Positions 23,624 to 34,920 of a stretch of DNA of 64,000 bases are shown piece after piece. The position numbers and the translations under genes are program-made. This stretch comes from Sipunculus nudus (lineage: Eukaryota > Annelida > Sipuncula > Golfingiida > Sipunculidae): NCBI GenBank assembly GCA_026874595.1, contig CM049312.1, positions 55,555,429-55,619,428 of the forward strand. Direction: 5' to 3'. Numbering within the stretch: the first letter of the stretch is position 1; every line of letters starts with the position of its first letter. The notes below the pieces were generated by a model, which did no database searches, had not been told where the DNA came from, and worked only from the letters and a program-made list of their open reading frames with translations.

Positions 23624-26600
23624 TCCCCAGACAAAGTCGGGGGATACTATGTTTTCATACCGGTCCCGCCGCCGCCGCATATGAATCTTGTTGGCGCGAT
23701 AACCCAAAAAATATTTCACGGAACTTTACCAAACTTGGTATATGTATAGATATGGGTAAGAGGACAACGCCTATTTAAAATGAGGTCATGACCTTTACTA
23801 GGAGAGTGTCCTTGACCTTGAATAGGTCCAATTTTGGGGAAAATCCCACAAATTCTTTAATATCTCAAGAAATCCTGCATGGATTTATCCCAAAAACAAG
23901 TTGATGGAAGATCATGGATAGGGTTGTCATGTTCCAGAAACTGGTGGCGCCACCTATTATTCTTTACTTGTTTTCGTGCCGTTTAATACCCCCAAAATTG
24001 CCACCTTACAGCACTGTGAGCATTATAAGTCAAAAACTAATGGACAGATTTCTTTTATATTATGCATATACATAGGTATGGGTTATGGGATGATGCCTAT
24101 TTAAATTGGGGTCATGACCTTTCCTATGATAGTGGCCTTGACCTTGAATATTGCCATATATGGTGAAAATCACACACCTTCATGATATCTCCGGTGTTGA
24201 TAGCCATATGGATTTCAAACATGACTTATGTATGGCCCACCACTAAAGTAAGAACCCTATAGGTTCTAGGGTCATGAGGTCAAAGGTCAAGGTCACTGGA
24301 CTGGCATTTTAAAAGATACTGTGGATGCATTTTAAGCCAAACTTTCATCCCAGGTCTTCCATCTTGAATATATAGCTCACTTGCCAATAATGGATGATCC
24401 ATATAAATTTTGGGGTCACAAGGTCAAAGGTCAAGGCCACAGGAGCTATCTATCCAAAAATTAGTTTCTGGATGATAATTCCTGCTTTTATTGATGTAAT
24501 GATTTCAAAATTGACTTATATATGTCCCATTGAAAAAGCAAGACCCAAATTGATTTTGGGGTCATGAGGTCAAAGGTCAAGGTCACAGGAAACCTCTATT
24601 AAAAAAATTGTGGATGCATTTTCAGCCAAACAATTCATCTCAGATCTTTCATCTTGCACATATAGTTCACCTGCCAAGAGTTGGAAGACCCCTATCAATT
24701 TTGAGGTCACAAGGTCAAAGGTGAAGGTCACAGGAGCCATATGTCCAAAAATTAGTTTCTGGATGATAATTCCTGCTTTTATTGATGTATGGATTTCAAA
24801 CTTGACTTATATATGTCCCATTGAAAAAGCAAGACCCAAATTGATTTTTGGGTCATGAGGTCAAAGGTCAAGGTCACAGGACACATCTTTAAAAAGATGT
24901 GGATGCATTTTCAGCCAAACATTTAATCTCAGACCTTTCATCTTGCACATATAAGTCATCTGCCAATAGAGGAAGACCCCTATCAATTTTGAGGTCACAA
25001 GGTCAAAGGTGAAGGTCACAGGAGCCATCTGTCCAAAAATTAGTTTCTGGATGATAATTCCTTTCATTATTGATGTATGGATTTCAAACTATACTTGTAT
25101 TTGACCCATTGGAAATGCAAAACAGGAATTGAATTTCGGGTCATGAGGTCAAAGGTTAAGGTCACAGGAAACCTCTTTAAAAAGATTGTGGATGCATTTT
25201 CAGCCAAACAATTCATCTCAGATCTTTCATCTTGCACATATAGTTCACCTGCCAAGAGTGGAAGACCCCTATCAGTTTTGAGGTCACAAGGTCAAAGGTG
25301 AAGGTCACAGGAGCCATCTGTCCAAAAATTAGTTTCTGGATGATAATTCCTGCTTTTATTGATGTATGGATTTCAAACTTGACTTATATATGTCCCATTG
25401 GAAAAGCAAGACCCAAATTGATTTTGGGGTCATGAGGTCAAAGGTCAAGGTCACAGGACACATCTTTAAAAAGATGTGGATGCATTTTCAGCCAAACATT
25501 TCATCTCAGATCTTTCATCTTGCACATATAGTTCACCTGCCAAGAGAGGAAGAACCCTATCAATTTTGAGGTCACAAGGTCAAAGGTGAAGGTCACAGGA
25601 GCCATCTGTCCAAAAATTAGTTTCTGGATGATAATTCCTTCTTTTATTGATGTTTGGATTTCAAACTTGACTTGTATTTGACCCATTGGAAAAGCAAGAC
25701 CTAATTTGAATTTGGGGTCATGAGATCAAAGGTCAAGGTCACAGGAAACCTCTTTAAAAAGATTGTGGATGCATTTTCAGCCAAACAATTCATCTCAGAT
25801 CTTTCATCTTGCACATATAGTTCACCTGCCAAGAGTGGAAGACCCCTATCAATTTTGAGGTCACAAGGTCAAAGGTGAAGGTCACAGGAGCCATCTGTCC
25901 AAAAATTAGTGTCTGGATGATAATTTCTTCTTTTATTGATGTATGGATTTCAAACTTGACTTATATATGTCCCATTGGAAAAGCAAAACCGGAATTGAAT
26001 TTCGGGTCATGAGGTCAAAGGTTAAGGGCACAGGAAACCTCTTTAAAAAGATGTGGATGCATTTTCAGCCAAACATTTCATCTCAGATCTTTCATCTTGC
26101 ACATATAGTTCACCTGCCAAGAGAGGGAGAACCCTATCAATTTTGAGGTCACAAGGTCAAAGGTGAAGGTCACAGGAGCCATCTGTCCAAAAATTAGTTT
26201 CTGGATGATAATTCCATCTTTTACTGATGTATGGATTTCAAACTTGGCTTTGTTATTGACCCATTAGAAAAGCAAGACCCAAATTGATTTTGGGGTCATG
26301 AGGTCAAAGGTCAAGGTCACAGGAAACCTCTTTAAAAAGATTGTGGATGCATTTTCAGCCAAACAATTCATCTCAGATCTTTCCTCTTGCACATATAGTT
26401 CACCTGCCAAGAGTGGAAGACCCCTATCAATTTTGAGGTCACAAGGTCAAAGATGAAGGTCACAGGAGCCATATGTCCAAAAATTAGTTTCTGGATGATA
26501 ATTCCTTTCATTATTGATGTATGGATTTCAAACTTGACTTGTATATGTCCCATTGGAAAAGTAAGACCAAAATTGATTTTGGGGTCATGAGGTCAAAGGT

Positions 26601-27088
26601 CAAGGTCACAGGACACATCTTTAAAAAGATGTGGATGCATTTTCAGCCAAACAATTCATCTCATATCTTTCATCTTGCACATATAGTTCTCCTGCCAAGA
26701 GAGGAAGAACACTATCAATTTTGAGGTCACAAGGTCAAAGGTGAAGGTCACAGGAGCCATCTGTCCAAAAATAAGTTTCTGGATGATAATTCCTGCTTTA
26801 TTGATGTATAGATTTCAAACTTGACTTGCATATGTCCCATTGGAAAAGCAAGACCCAAATTGATTTTGGGGTTAAGAGATCAAAGGTCAAGGTCACAGGA
26901 CACATCTTCAAAAAGATCAAGGTCACAGGACCAACATCTTCAACAAGATTGTGGATCGTTAGATGGAATAAACAATAAATATGCCAAGTGTCAGTATATG
27001 CTGCTAAAAATGGGGGTCTGTTCTTGTAGGAGGGGGGCCTACTATGTCTGGGGATACTCTGGCACCTGCGGTGCCAAGAAATGTCTAG
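23624..27088 (+). mobile_element. Helitron family F3, complete, with long tandem array
   Basis: Lies between A (23623) and T (27089). The 5' end TCCCCAGAC (23624-23632) folds on GTCGGGGGA (23636-23644). GTCTGGGGA recurs at 27046-27054 just before a perfect hairpin TGGCACC-tgc-GGTGCCA (27060-27076) and CTAG (27085-27088). One GGTGGCGCCACC is at 23943-23954. Length is 3465 bases, most of it the array described next. No protein is encoded. The repeated 60- to 82-codon frames on both strands follow the repeat period. Confidence 0.9.
24245..26940 (+). repeat. Tandem array of ~145-bp half-units, each with AGGTCAAAGGTCA
   Basis: About 19 half-units alternate between two versions, giving a ~290-bp higher-order period. 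One version centres on 'gtcatgaggtcaaaggtcaag'-type sequence and the other on 'gtcacaaggtcaaaggtgaag'. Each contains AGGTCA-A-AGGT(C/G)A, usually followed by a third half-site AAGGTCA (first at 24277-24295). Linkers are near identical ('attagtttctggatgataat', 'tgtggatgcattttcagcca'), so the array has been homogenised. Confidence 0.9.
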
Positions 27089-27512
27089 TTAGACATTTGA
27101 TATTCAACATGACATCACAGAAAATTACTGAAAATTGTTTCTCAGAACCACTTCTGTAGCTAATGTGAAAGGTTTATCTAATTGATCCCCTAGGCAGATT
27201 TTCACAAATATCGGTTTCCTTATTGATGCAAACTTCAGCAGAAGATGGCCTCTGTGTCCCTGTACAGCCCACAACCACTCCCTATGGCCTCCCTACATCT
27301 ATGTCCTGGCTCACAGTGTAACACTATAAAGTATCTTGTATATTATCAGCTTTGGTAAGTACAGGTATGTCATGCTTGCTCACTTTATATATTAGCAGAC
27401 TAAACCTGTGCTTCGTATGTGTCTTGTATGATGAGCTCCGTCACCTGACCTGCAACAACCAGGTTTTAGGAGAAGACAGCCCCTGAGAAATAATTGGGAG
27501 AAACTGTTAAAG
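27089..27512. other. Unique non-coding sequence
   Basis: No supported feature. Confidence 0.5.
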
Positions 27513-27812
27513 CTACCAGGGTTCAATGAGGGTGCAGGGATGCAACGCGAAAGCACTTTGAGGGCATTGTCCAGGCAGAAATGTATCTGCAGAGGGAGTT
27601 GGGTGGCAGTGCAGTGTGTAAAGGCAAAATGTTATACCCAAATAAAGCTTTTTGGTGACCACACCCATATCTGCCAGGGTTTGATGAGGGTGCAGGAATG
27701 CAACAAGAAAGTACTTAGGCAGAAATGTATCTGCAGAGAGAGTTGGGTGGCAATGCTGTGTGTATTGGCTAAATGTAATAACAGAATAATGCTTTTGTTT
27801 GACCACACCTAA
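27513..27812 (+). repeat. ~160-bp tandem duplication
   Basis: 'ccagggtt(c/t)(a/g)atgagggtgcagg' to 'aggcagaaatgtatctgcag' and the following 'agttgggtggca(g/a)tg' occur twice, offset by about 160 bases. The second copy has a ~20-base deletion before 'aggcagaaatg'. The opposing frames of 117 (minus) and 90 (plus) codons each look internally repeated because of this and are not genes. Confidence 0.75.
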
Positions 27813-29254
27813 ATCCGCAAATAATAATATTGTTAATGGCCACATGTTATGGCATGTTCTGTTCATCAGTGTTGCAGCTGTCTTTTGGAGCAGACATTGT
27901 TTGATTAAAATTTAGTCCTGTTTTTGCACAACTTTGCCAAATGTTTAGAATTTAATTAAATTTTTAGAAGACTACTTCAACACACACAAATGCAAACCAT
28001 TTTAAAATAGTTTGGAAATTGGTCTGTGCTTTGTATTGGCTTATTCCTGTGTATTGATGGTCATTTGTACCTCATAATCTTGATATGAAACATTTGGAAC
28101 CATTTTTTATATATCCATATTCCTGGTATTTGCCCCAAACCCTTTAAAGAGTTGATAGACATAATTTTATCAGGAACATTCTTATTATATGTGAATGTTG
28201 TGTTTAGAATGAACAGACTAATGCTATTTACATGATGCTTACAGATATGTTTATGAATATTCATTAAAAGAGAACAATAAAGTAATGTACTTAACAAATA
28301 ATGGAGAAAATGAAAGTTGGAATAGAGCATTTTCATATATAATTTCCCGTGAGAAACCACCAAATGTTACTTTGTATGCAGTGATAGTGATCTGTATGAA
28401 ATTGGGATAATACATGACAAACTCACTTTACACCTGTTTTCTGTAAAAGTCGAGCAAACTATTTGCATATAAGTCCCATTATTTTATAACATAAGATATT
28501 CCTTTAAAAGACTTTTTACTGTCGTGTTTGCATAAGCAAAGGCCATATCATGTCAAAAAACACCATTTATCTTTAACAATATGCTACATATTGCAAAACT
28601 TTCCTGAATATGAAACATGTAAGGTATACTATACATTGTAGTATACTTTAGCTTCAAAACCAGTGCTCTTTCTTGTTCATAGAAAATAAACCAAAACTTC
28701 CTCATATAGAATTTCTTCCTAAATCATAAGCAATAATTTATTTCAAAACAATCAGTCATGTACTGCCATGTCTGTGGCAGCATCACTTTCACAGTCCTTG
28801 GTTCAGTGAACTTTTTCGGGTGCGATTTCATAAATAATGAATAAGCCTGCAAGTCTTTTGGTGGTCAAAACTGCCAACCAAATCCAGTGACAAAATATAA
28901 ACAATAGCCTGTCCCGTGCCATCTGAATAAGAACACATGCAGGTTTTTATGGTTTTATTTGATTGGTCAAATTATCAATGCCTTTTGTGCATTGCTAAAC
29001 ATTTGGTCAAGTACCATGGACCAGATGAGTTCTAGCACCCATGTAAAGCAAGTTTACACAAGTCATTGGATTGGTTCATTTGCCTTGATCATTATTTATG
29101 AACTAGAAGCTAGAACAGCTCGCTGAATCAAGGTTTGTGAAAGCTTAGCTGCATCAGACGTATAGTATGAAGATGACCAAAGTCATACCAAAAAGGTTTT
29201 GCCTTATATGGTGTTTAACAAAATATTATTTAGTATTACATGTTGGTTTCCATT
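27813..29254. other. Unique AT-rich sequence
   Basis: No gene or element seen. Confidence 0.5.
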
Positions 29255-29260
29255 GCCATC

Positions 29261-29517
29261 CAGGGCTCGACATTAACTTTTGAAAGTACTTGCAACATCT
29301 AGCTTTTACTGGCCCTTCTTAAATTTTACTTGCCCTACAAATATCATTGATTGCATGCAAGAACACAAAGATCCTTTTACAAGCTTTACTAGGGAAAAGG
29401 TGTATGTTGGACCCTTTTGCCAAGTCAGGCAAGTAGGAGACTTCTAGTTGCCCTTCCACTATTTTCTGGAACTTTCACTTGCCCTGGGCAAGTGGTTTAC
29501 CGTTAATGTCGAGTCCT
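29261..29517. mobile_element. MITE with cagggctcgacattaac inverted ends
   Basis: Begins 'cagggctcgacattaac' and ends 'gttaatgtcgagtcct', a near-perfect inverted pair. GCCATC flanks both sides (29255-29260 and 29518-29523). Interior blocks 'acttgccct' and 'cttgccctgggcaagtgg' are short and non-coding. CAGGG ends of this kind are typical of hAT-derived MITEs, which usually make 8-bp duplications. Here I can see only six matching bases. Confidence 0.8.
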
Positions 29518-29523
29518 GCCATC

Positions 29524-31714
29524 AGTTTATCAGAGATCTGCAATATATCACTACAGGGATGAACATCTGATGATCATGCTACAATATTTGACTTTGTGTC
29601 GTGGGGTATATTACGCTGGTATATCTCCAGTCTTTAAAACCCAAGACAACCACAAGAATAAACCATATGATTACATGGGATTTGCTCTATGTATTTTATA
29701 CTATTTACAGACCACATTTAATTTAGCAGCTCCTGTGTGTGTAACACCATCAGTATGGCCCTTTAATTAATTAACCTTTAGTATTTTTCTGTATTTGTAG
29801 GTAATTAACACTATACCAATGTGCGGGTATGTATATTTATGCTGTGACGTTAGTTGATTTATGAGTCTGTGAGATGCTGTTGTGTGATTGGTGTGTGATT
29901 ATACATATTTATAATTTTAAGGACATTATCATATAGAATTAGGGCTGTGAGGTTTTATGAGTAGTAGAGTACCAGTTTTATCATGACCATAAATCATTAT
30001 GGTGTGGTTGGTAAAGTGTGCTCTCTTATTATAAGCAGCTATATATTATACTTTGAAACCTCAAAATTACGACAACCAGCAGAACCTCAATAAAGGGTTG
30101 CATTTTCGAGGTGGTTTCCTGGGTGAGGCCTGATATGAAAAGCTATAAAGAATTGGGACCATGAAAAAGTGGTCATAATTTTTAGGTGGTCACTAAACTG
30201 AGGTGGGTGTTAGGTGTGGTTTTACTGTCTAATTGTGGCTTGGGTACACACTTTAATCAGTTAGTTTTTAGGTCATAATTTGTTTATTAACATGCAGGTG
30301 GTGATAATTTATCGTAAGCAACTGGTTATATAATCTTTGTTGTAGTCTAATTACAAACAGTTATAAATATGGAAATTGTGCAGTTTTTGTATGGATAATC
30401 CTGTATTTTTTATATATTTTCATTTTTAAGTTTGAATCTTATACAATCTGTTAAAATTCTATCTTGAGTTTGAAGTTTTTGTAAAATTTTGAAATTTACT
30501 TAGTATTGCATGTAAAACATCTATGCATAACTATTCATTCATTTATTATAATAAATATATGTTTAAATTTATGAATTAACTGTTGATTTGATAAGCAAAT
30601 CTTTGAACTGCTAAACTTAACTTAATTCAAACAGGAAATTATGTGGAGTGCCATATTATTTTATTGTATTTTATCTTATTTTTATCAGTTATAAAACATA
30701 GCTGTCCTCTATGGATAATGGGTCTGTTTATCATGAAAGCTCAAAAAATATATTTTGTGATGCTTAAATACTAGAGTGAAGACAAACTGTCTAGCTGCTG
30801 TATATCTTTATCTTAGGTTAAAAATCCTGTATATAGTCCATAAATGCAAAAAGATGCAGCTTTTGGTAAGCTTGCTCACTTCAGTATGCATAGCTTGTGG
30901 TCTCTGTAGCCCCACAATGTGTTGCTTCATTTTAACTTCAGCATGTGGTAAATAAATAATTTCTGCCTTCAGGGACTAGCTATTTTGGTCAAATCTTTGC
31001 CTGTAAAATTGTGGAGTCATTATTTCCACCAACAGTGGAGTATGGCAGAGGTCCCCTTTATACCCATGCCATGTTTAGCTTTCGCTGGCCAGGTCTGGTG
31101 TATAAAGGCATGTATGAAGGATTATCAGTAAATTATAATTACTGTATTAAAATTGATGAGCATTTTGTTTAGTATAAAATATTAAACACACACCCCACTT
31201 GAACACAGCATTTTTTGCAATTCCTCATTGACAAAAGGAGATGTTTAACTGACTGTTGGCCACATGCCAGACATAAACAATAAAAAAATAAATTTTCATA
31301 AAAGAATGTGATGACTGTAATAGGCCATCACTTATTAAATATTGTTTAGCTATCTTAATCAGCTTACTACCAGAAAATTTGTACATATTTAACAGAAATT
31401 CTGTGACAGTCTTATACAGCAGTGTTATTTAATTGTGTGTGAAAAAAATCTAGCAAGCCTCATATTTTGAAATAAAAATAAAGGTAGGATAGAAATCATT
31501 AATGAATCAAAATGGATGAATGGTGTACCGTAAATCCAGTGGATAGATTAATTTGTACTTAATTGTGGACAACAAGTTGAAACATTACAAGTTGTCAAGT
31601 GCTGAATGATTGATGGATCACATTTGTTTAAAAAAAAAAATAGCCCTTTATTGTGCAGATGTGCTGGTAAAGGCATCCACATTGCTAGTTTCCGAGTTGA
31701 TTCAGAAGCAAACA
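29524..31714. other. Unique AT-rich sequence with one small MITE
   Basis: No gene recognised. The small MITE at 30052-30230 is listed separately. Confidence 0.5.
30052..30230 (+). mobile_element. Small MITE, '(a)cctcaaaattacgac' family
   Basis: The left end 'gaaacctcaaaattacgac' matches the fragment at 5144. The right end 'gtggttttactgtc' is a weak inverted match to the family's left end 'acagtaaaacc'. Boundaries are approximate. Confidence 0.5.
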
Positions 31715-31718
31715 TTAA

Positions 31719-32150
31719 AGGTGCCCGTTCAACTACCTTTTGAAACGAAGTTATGTGATTAATGATCTTAGGGTAATTTTGGTTGTTGAAAGTTTCTATT
31801 ACACCTTTGTGAAGGATGTATGAACTTGTTTATCAACAACATGTTTGTAAACACAGCAATGTTGACAAACGGGGAAAACATGTAAACTAAGGTGGTAAGT
31901 TGCATATATGAGGAGGTGAGAGATCACTTGTTGTAAAACACCATTTGGAAAGCTCTGGCTTATCTGACTTGCTGCCAGATGCCCTTATTGTTTTGATTTT
32001 TTTAGCGGGCCCCCCAGATTGTAAATGTGTTGATATAAAAAAAAACAAGCAGACTGTGTGTGGTGATATCCACTTTTTCTGGCCTATTTTTATAAAAGCA
32101 GGAAGGAATTACCTTTAGTTTATAAAGGTCAGATAGGTGATTGGGCCCCT
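31719..32150 (-). mobile_element. TTAA MITE, copy 3, complete, reversed
   Basis: Same family as 16339-16767 but in opposite orientation. The ends are AGGTGCCCG and GGGCCCCT, with TTAA outside both (31715-31718 and 32151-32154). Length is 432 bases. The 70-codon minus frame at 32002-32214 corresponds to the frame at 19841-20026 in copy 2 by shared ancestry, not coding. Confidence 0.8.
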
Positions 32151-32633
32151 TTAATGTAGCCAGTCCCTTCTGTTGTAGTGATTGTTCAAGTCTCAGTAAT
32201 ATTCCAGCAGTCATGCCTATAGAAGTGTGTGTGGTATGAGGTGATGAGCATGTTTAAATTGCATCTGGCTAAACTAATTGATTTTGCAGTTAAATTTATT
32301 ACTTCTGAAGATGCAGTGGGCAAGCATAATTTGATTCAGGCTGAATCAAATATGAAAACTTGGTTCAAAACTGAAATTGGATTGATAATTTACTGTGATT
32401 GTCCTAATTGAGAGGATAGAGCCTTGAAATAGCTACGGTTTACAGTTCCTCGTGATTTTATTTCAAGCACGGATTAATTACACCTGTCTTTTTATAAGCA
32501 AAACACCATGCAGTTCCAACCGATAGGTTTATTAACCGCAAGAGGACCAGGAAAGAACAGCAAGTAATGTGATACTCAGTTCAGTTCTGTTACAATGTTC
32601 ACTTGGCATCAGGACTTCTCTCATGCCATGCTG

Positions 32634-32925
32634 TGTATATGTCAAGGACCAGATCGCGATCTGGACGGATCTTAGATCTGTCCAGCCCAAATTGTGATCG
32701 CAGATCAGGCCGGTCCAAACTGCGATCGCAATCCAGGCTGGCCAGATCTTAGATCCGTCCAGCCTAGATTGCGATCGCAGTTTAGTCTGGCCCAGATTGC
32801 AATCCTGTCTTTCTTGCTTCAGGATTGCAATCTGGTCTGGACAGATCTAAGATCAGTCCAGCCGAGATTGCGATCCTAAACTTGACCAGCCCATATTGTG
32901 ATCCATGCTTTTACGATCACAGGAG
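32634..32925 (+). repeat. Left terminal inverted repeat, palindrome-rich
   Basis: Built from short palindromic modules. GATCTTAGATC, or its complement GATCTAAGATC, lies between 'ctggac' and 'gtccag' near 32669, 32746 and 32846. TGCGATCGCA-type cores occur near 32722 and 32770. It pairs with 38525-38810 over most of its length with scattered mismatches. It resembles the subterminal binding-site clusters of some cut-and-paste transposons. The 61-codon frame at 32694-32879 is periodic and not a gene. Confidence 0.85.
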
Positions 32926-33704
32926 TGAAACATTGGTTGTTTTACCAACTCATTTGGTATTGCATTGTACCATTTTCCCATAATAAATACAATTATAATA
33001 CAGAAAGGCATTTTCACTCCTTCATATCACAGGAGTGAAACATGGGATGTTTCACCTACTCATTTAATACTGCATGGTTGTTGAAAAAAGGTAACAAGGA
33101 AACCATGGGTTTTATATGCTCACAAAATATGATTTGAAAGAGGAGGTAGCAAGTGCAGGTTTTGTGTGGTAATATAAGCTGCATAATGGGCTGATGGTGT
33201 TTAACTCAAGTTATGTAAGATTATGATAATATCCTTGGAGACAGGGAAGAGGATTGATGTCATTTATATTATATACAGTTGGAAATGGTGTGCTGTTTTC
33301 ACATAGGTTTTGACTTGGCCATATAACTTTATCTACATTGCAGTAGAATTATTTGAAAAAAAAAAACCTGTCCATTATCAGTCATGGTAATTCTGATTTT
33401 TACAAATGAGAACTTTTACTTAATAATAACTGGTTATTCCTATCCAAGAATAAAACTTAAATAATATAACTATTTATTATAAATTAATAACAAATATTGT
33501 GTCAAATATAATTTAAATTAAAAATAATAACAGCATCATATGAAAAGACCTTTTAATAATATAACCGAAATAAATGATTATTAAAATAATATTATAGAAT
33601 ATATTCATGAATACATTCATGATTATATTTTGAAAGTATTTGCATTTGTATTCAAATATTTTCATTTATACCTGTATTCCTGTTTTTATGCATGAAATTA
33701 TGGA

Positions 33705-33889
33705 TGTGGTGATTGAGAAGTAACAAGGATAGCTCAAATTCACTCTTGAACCCTAGTGAAGGCTTTAATCATCAGAAAACTGAACATATGACCTACAAAG
33801 AAAGAAACAAAAACTACTACTACTACACATGCACAAGAAACAAAAAACTACAATGACTGCATAGAAATGAGTTCATACAGGTCACAACA
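33705..33889 (-). repeat. 3' LTR (in element sense)
   Basis: 185 bases, identical to 37669-37853 except for one base. It has the inverted terminal bases TG...CA and is preceded, in the sense direction, by the polypurine tract. Confidence 0.95.
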
Positions 33890-33901
33890 TTTTCCCCCTC
33901 T
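33890..33901 (-). other. Polypurine tract
   Basis: In the sense direction AGAGGGGGAAAA directly abuts the 3' LTR. This is the usual plus-strand primer for reverse transcription in LTR elements. Confidence 0.9.
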
Positions 33902-34037
33902 GGGTGGAAAAAGGTCACAGATCGTGTTATTTAAAACTAACTTCTTGAAGACAAATGAGAATCTGTTCAGTAAGGGACATTCTTAAAAGTTAATCTTTAA
34001 GATTCTGGGCCGGAGCAATGCACCGGTAGGGTAAGAT

Positions 34038-34448
34038 TTAGTATTCTCGTCCAGAGCGAGTGCATCTGGCAGGGACAGAGTCCGCAGGGAAGTTTACAGA
34101 TTGCTCGGTTTGTAGAAAAGGAGTGAGTGTCTCTGGCTGAGCTGTAACAGGGGCACTTGGTGTGACAGCATCTTTGTTTGCAGATTCATGGTCCCTGTCT
34201 GTTACATCAGGAAGAGCAGATTCTTCATTTCCAACAGTGGATGGACTCGGGTCGCCCCTAGGTGCCAGGTGTCTCACAGAAACGGTAGTTTCACGCCCAT
34301 CAGGTAAACGAACATGGGCGTAAGCTGGATTAGCTGCCTGCAGTAGGTCAACCTCTTCTACTAGAGGTTCATATTTGCTAGCCCGAACATGACGACGTAG
34401 TAGCACCTTCCCAGGTTTGGTCAGCCAGGTCGGAAACAGAAGAACCAC
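34038..34448 (-). pseudogene. Integrase C-terminal region, shifted frame
   Basis: A frame of about 136 codons in a different register from the upstream pol frame. From 'WLTKPGKVLLRR' on, it resembles the C-terminal DNA-binding part of Ty3/gypsy integrases, and 'VRLPDGRETTVSVRHLAPRG' looks like the conserved beta-rich segment. The rest is Pro/Ser/Thr-rich, ending in 'CTRSGREY', a tail commonly seen in these polyproteins. The apparent N-terminal residues before WLTK are likely non-native, because the true reading joins from the other frame near 34420-34448. A one-base change there would account for the shift. A programmed frameshift this late in pol would be unusual. Confidence 0.8.
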
Positions 34449-34920
34449 TTACTGAACGGCGTTGATGCCCGAACATTCTCTCATGTGGAGTTGCATTGGT
34501 TGCGGTACACAGCAGGGATCTCAGAGAATGTAAGACATCTGGAAGCATATGTTCCCAAGCTGCGACAGGAAGGTCATGGGACCTGAGAGCAAGATTGACA
34601 GCTTTCCAGATAACACCATTGTACCTTTCAGTCTGCCCATTTCCCTGCGGATTGTAAGCAGTTGTACGGCTAGTGGCCACACCTCGACTATGCAGGGAGT
34701 TTGTTAGTTCTGATGACATGAATGCAGTTCCTCTGTCAGAGTGAATATATGCTGGCAATCCAAAAGTGGAAAAGAGAGATGTAAGACACTTAATAACAGA
34801 GTCAGCATCAACATTAGGACATGGATAGGCCCAAGGAAAACGTGAGTACTCATCAATGACTACTAACAGATAGCGGTTTTTTGTGCTGGAGGGCAAAGGG
34901 CCCTTGAAGTCTATGTTGAG
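34378..34920 (-). pseudogene. Integrase core domain, downstream of in-frame stop
   Basis: Same frame as the gag-pol ORF, directly after its TGA (34921-34923). It holds the DDE catalytic triad of retroviral-type integrases: the first Asp in VVIDEYSRF, the second in HSDRGTAF, and the Glu in GQTERYN, with exactly 35 residues between the last two (DD35E). The HHCC zinc-binding part is upstream of the stop, so the stop cuts integrase between its zinc and catalytic domains. There is no ATG at the head, so it is best seen as the broken continuation of pol. After 'SGSSVSD' the frame runs into unrelated residues, which marks the second break. Confidence 0.9.

Noticed and set aside
24610-27159. Series of 60-112 codon frames on both strands with recurring residues such as 'MDFKLDLYMSHWKSK'
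   Set aside because: They recur with the period of the F3 minisatellite and appear on both strands. No conserved start, domain or unbroken long frame.
32694-32879. 61-codon frame with repeated 'DLRSVQPRLRSQ' residues
   Set aside because: Translation of the palindromic modules in the TIR.
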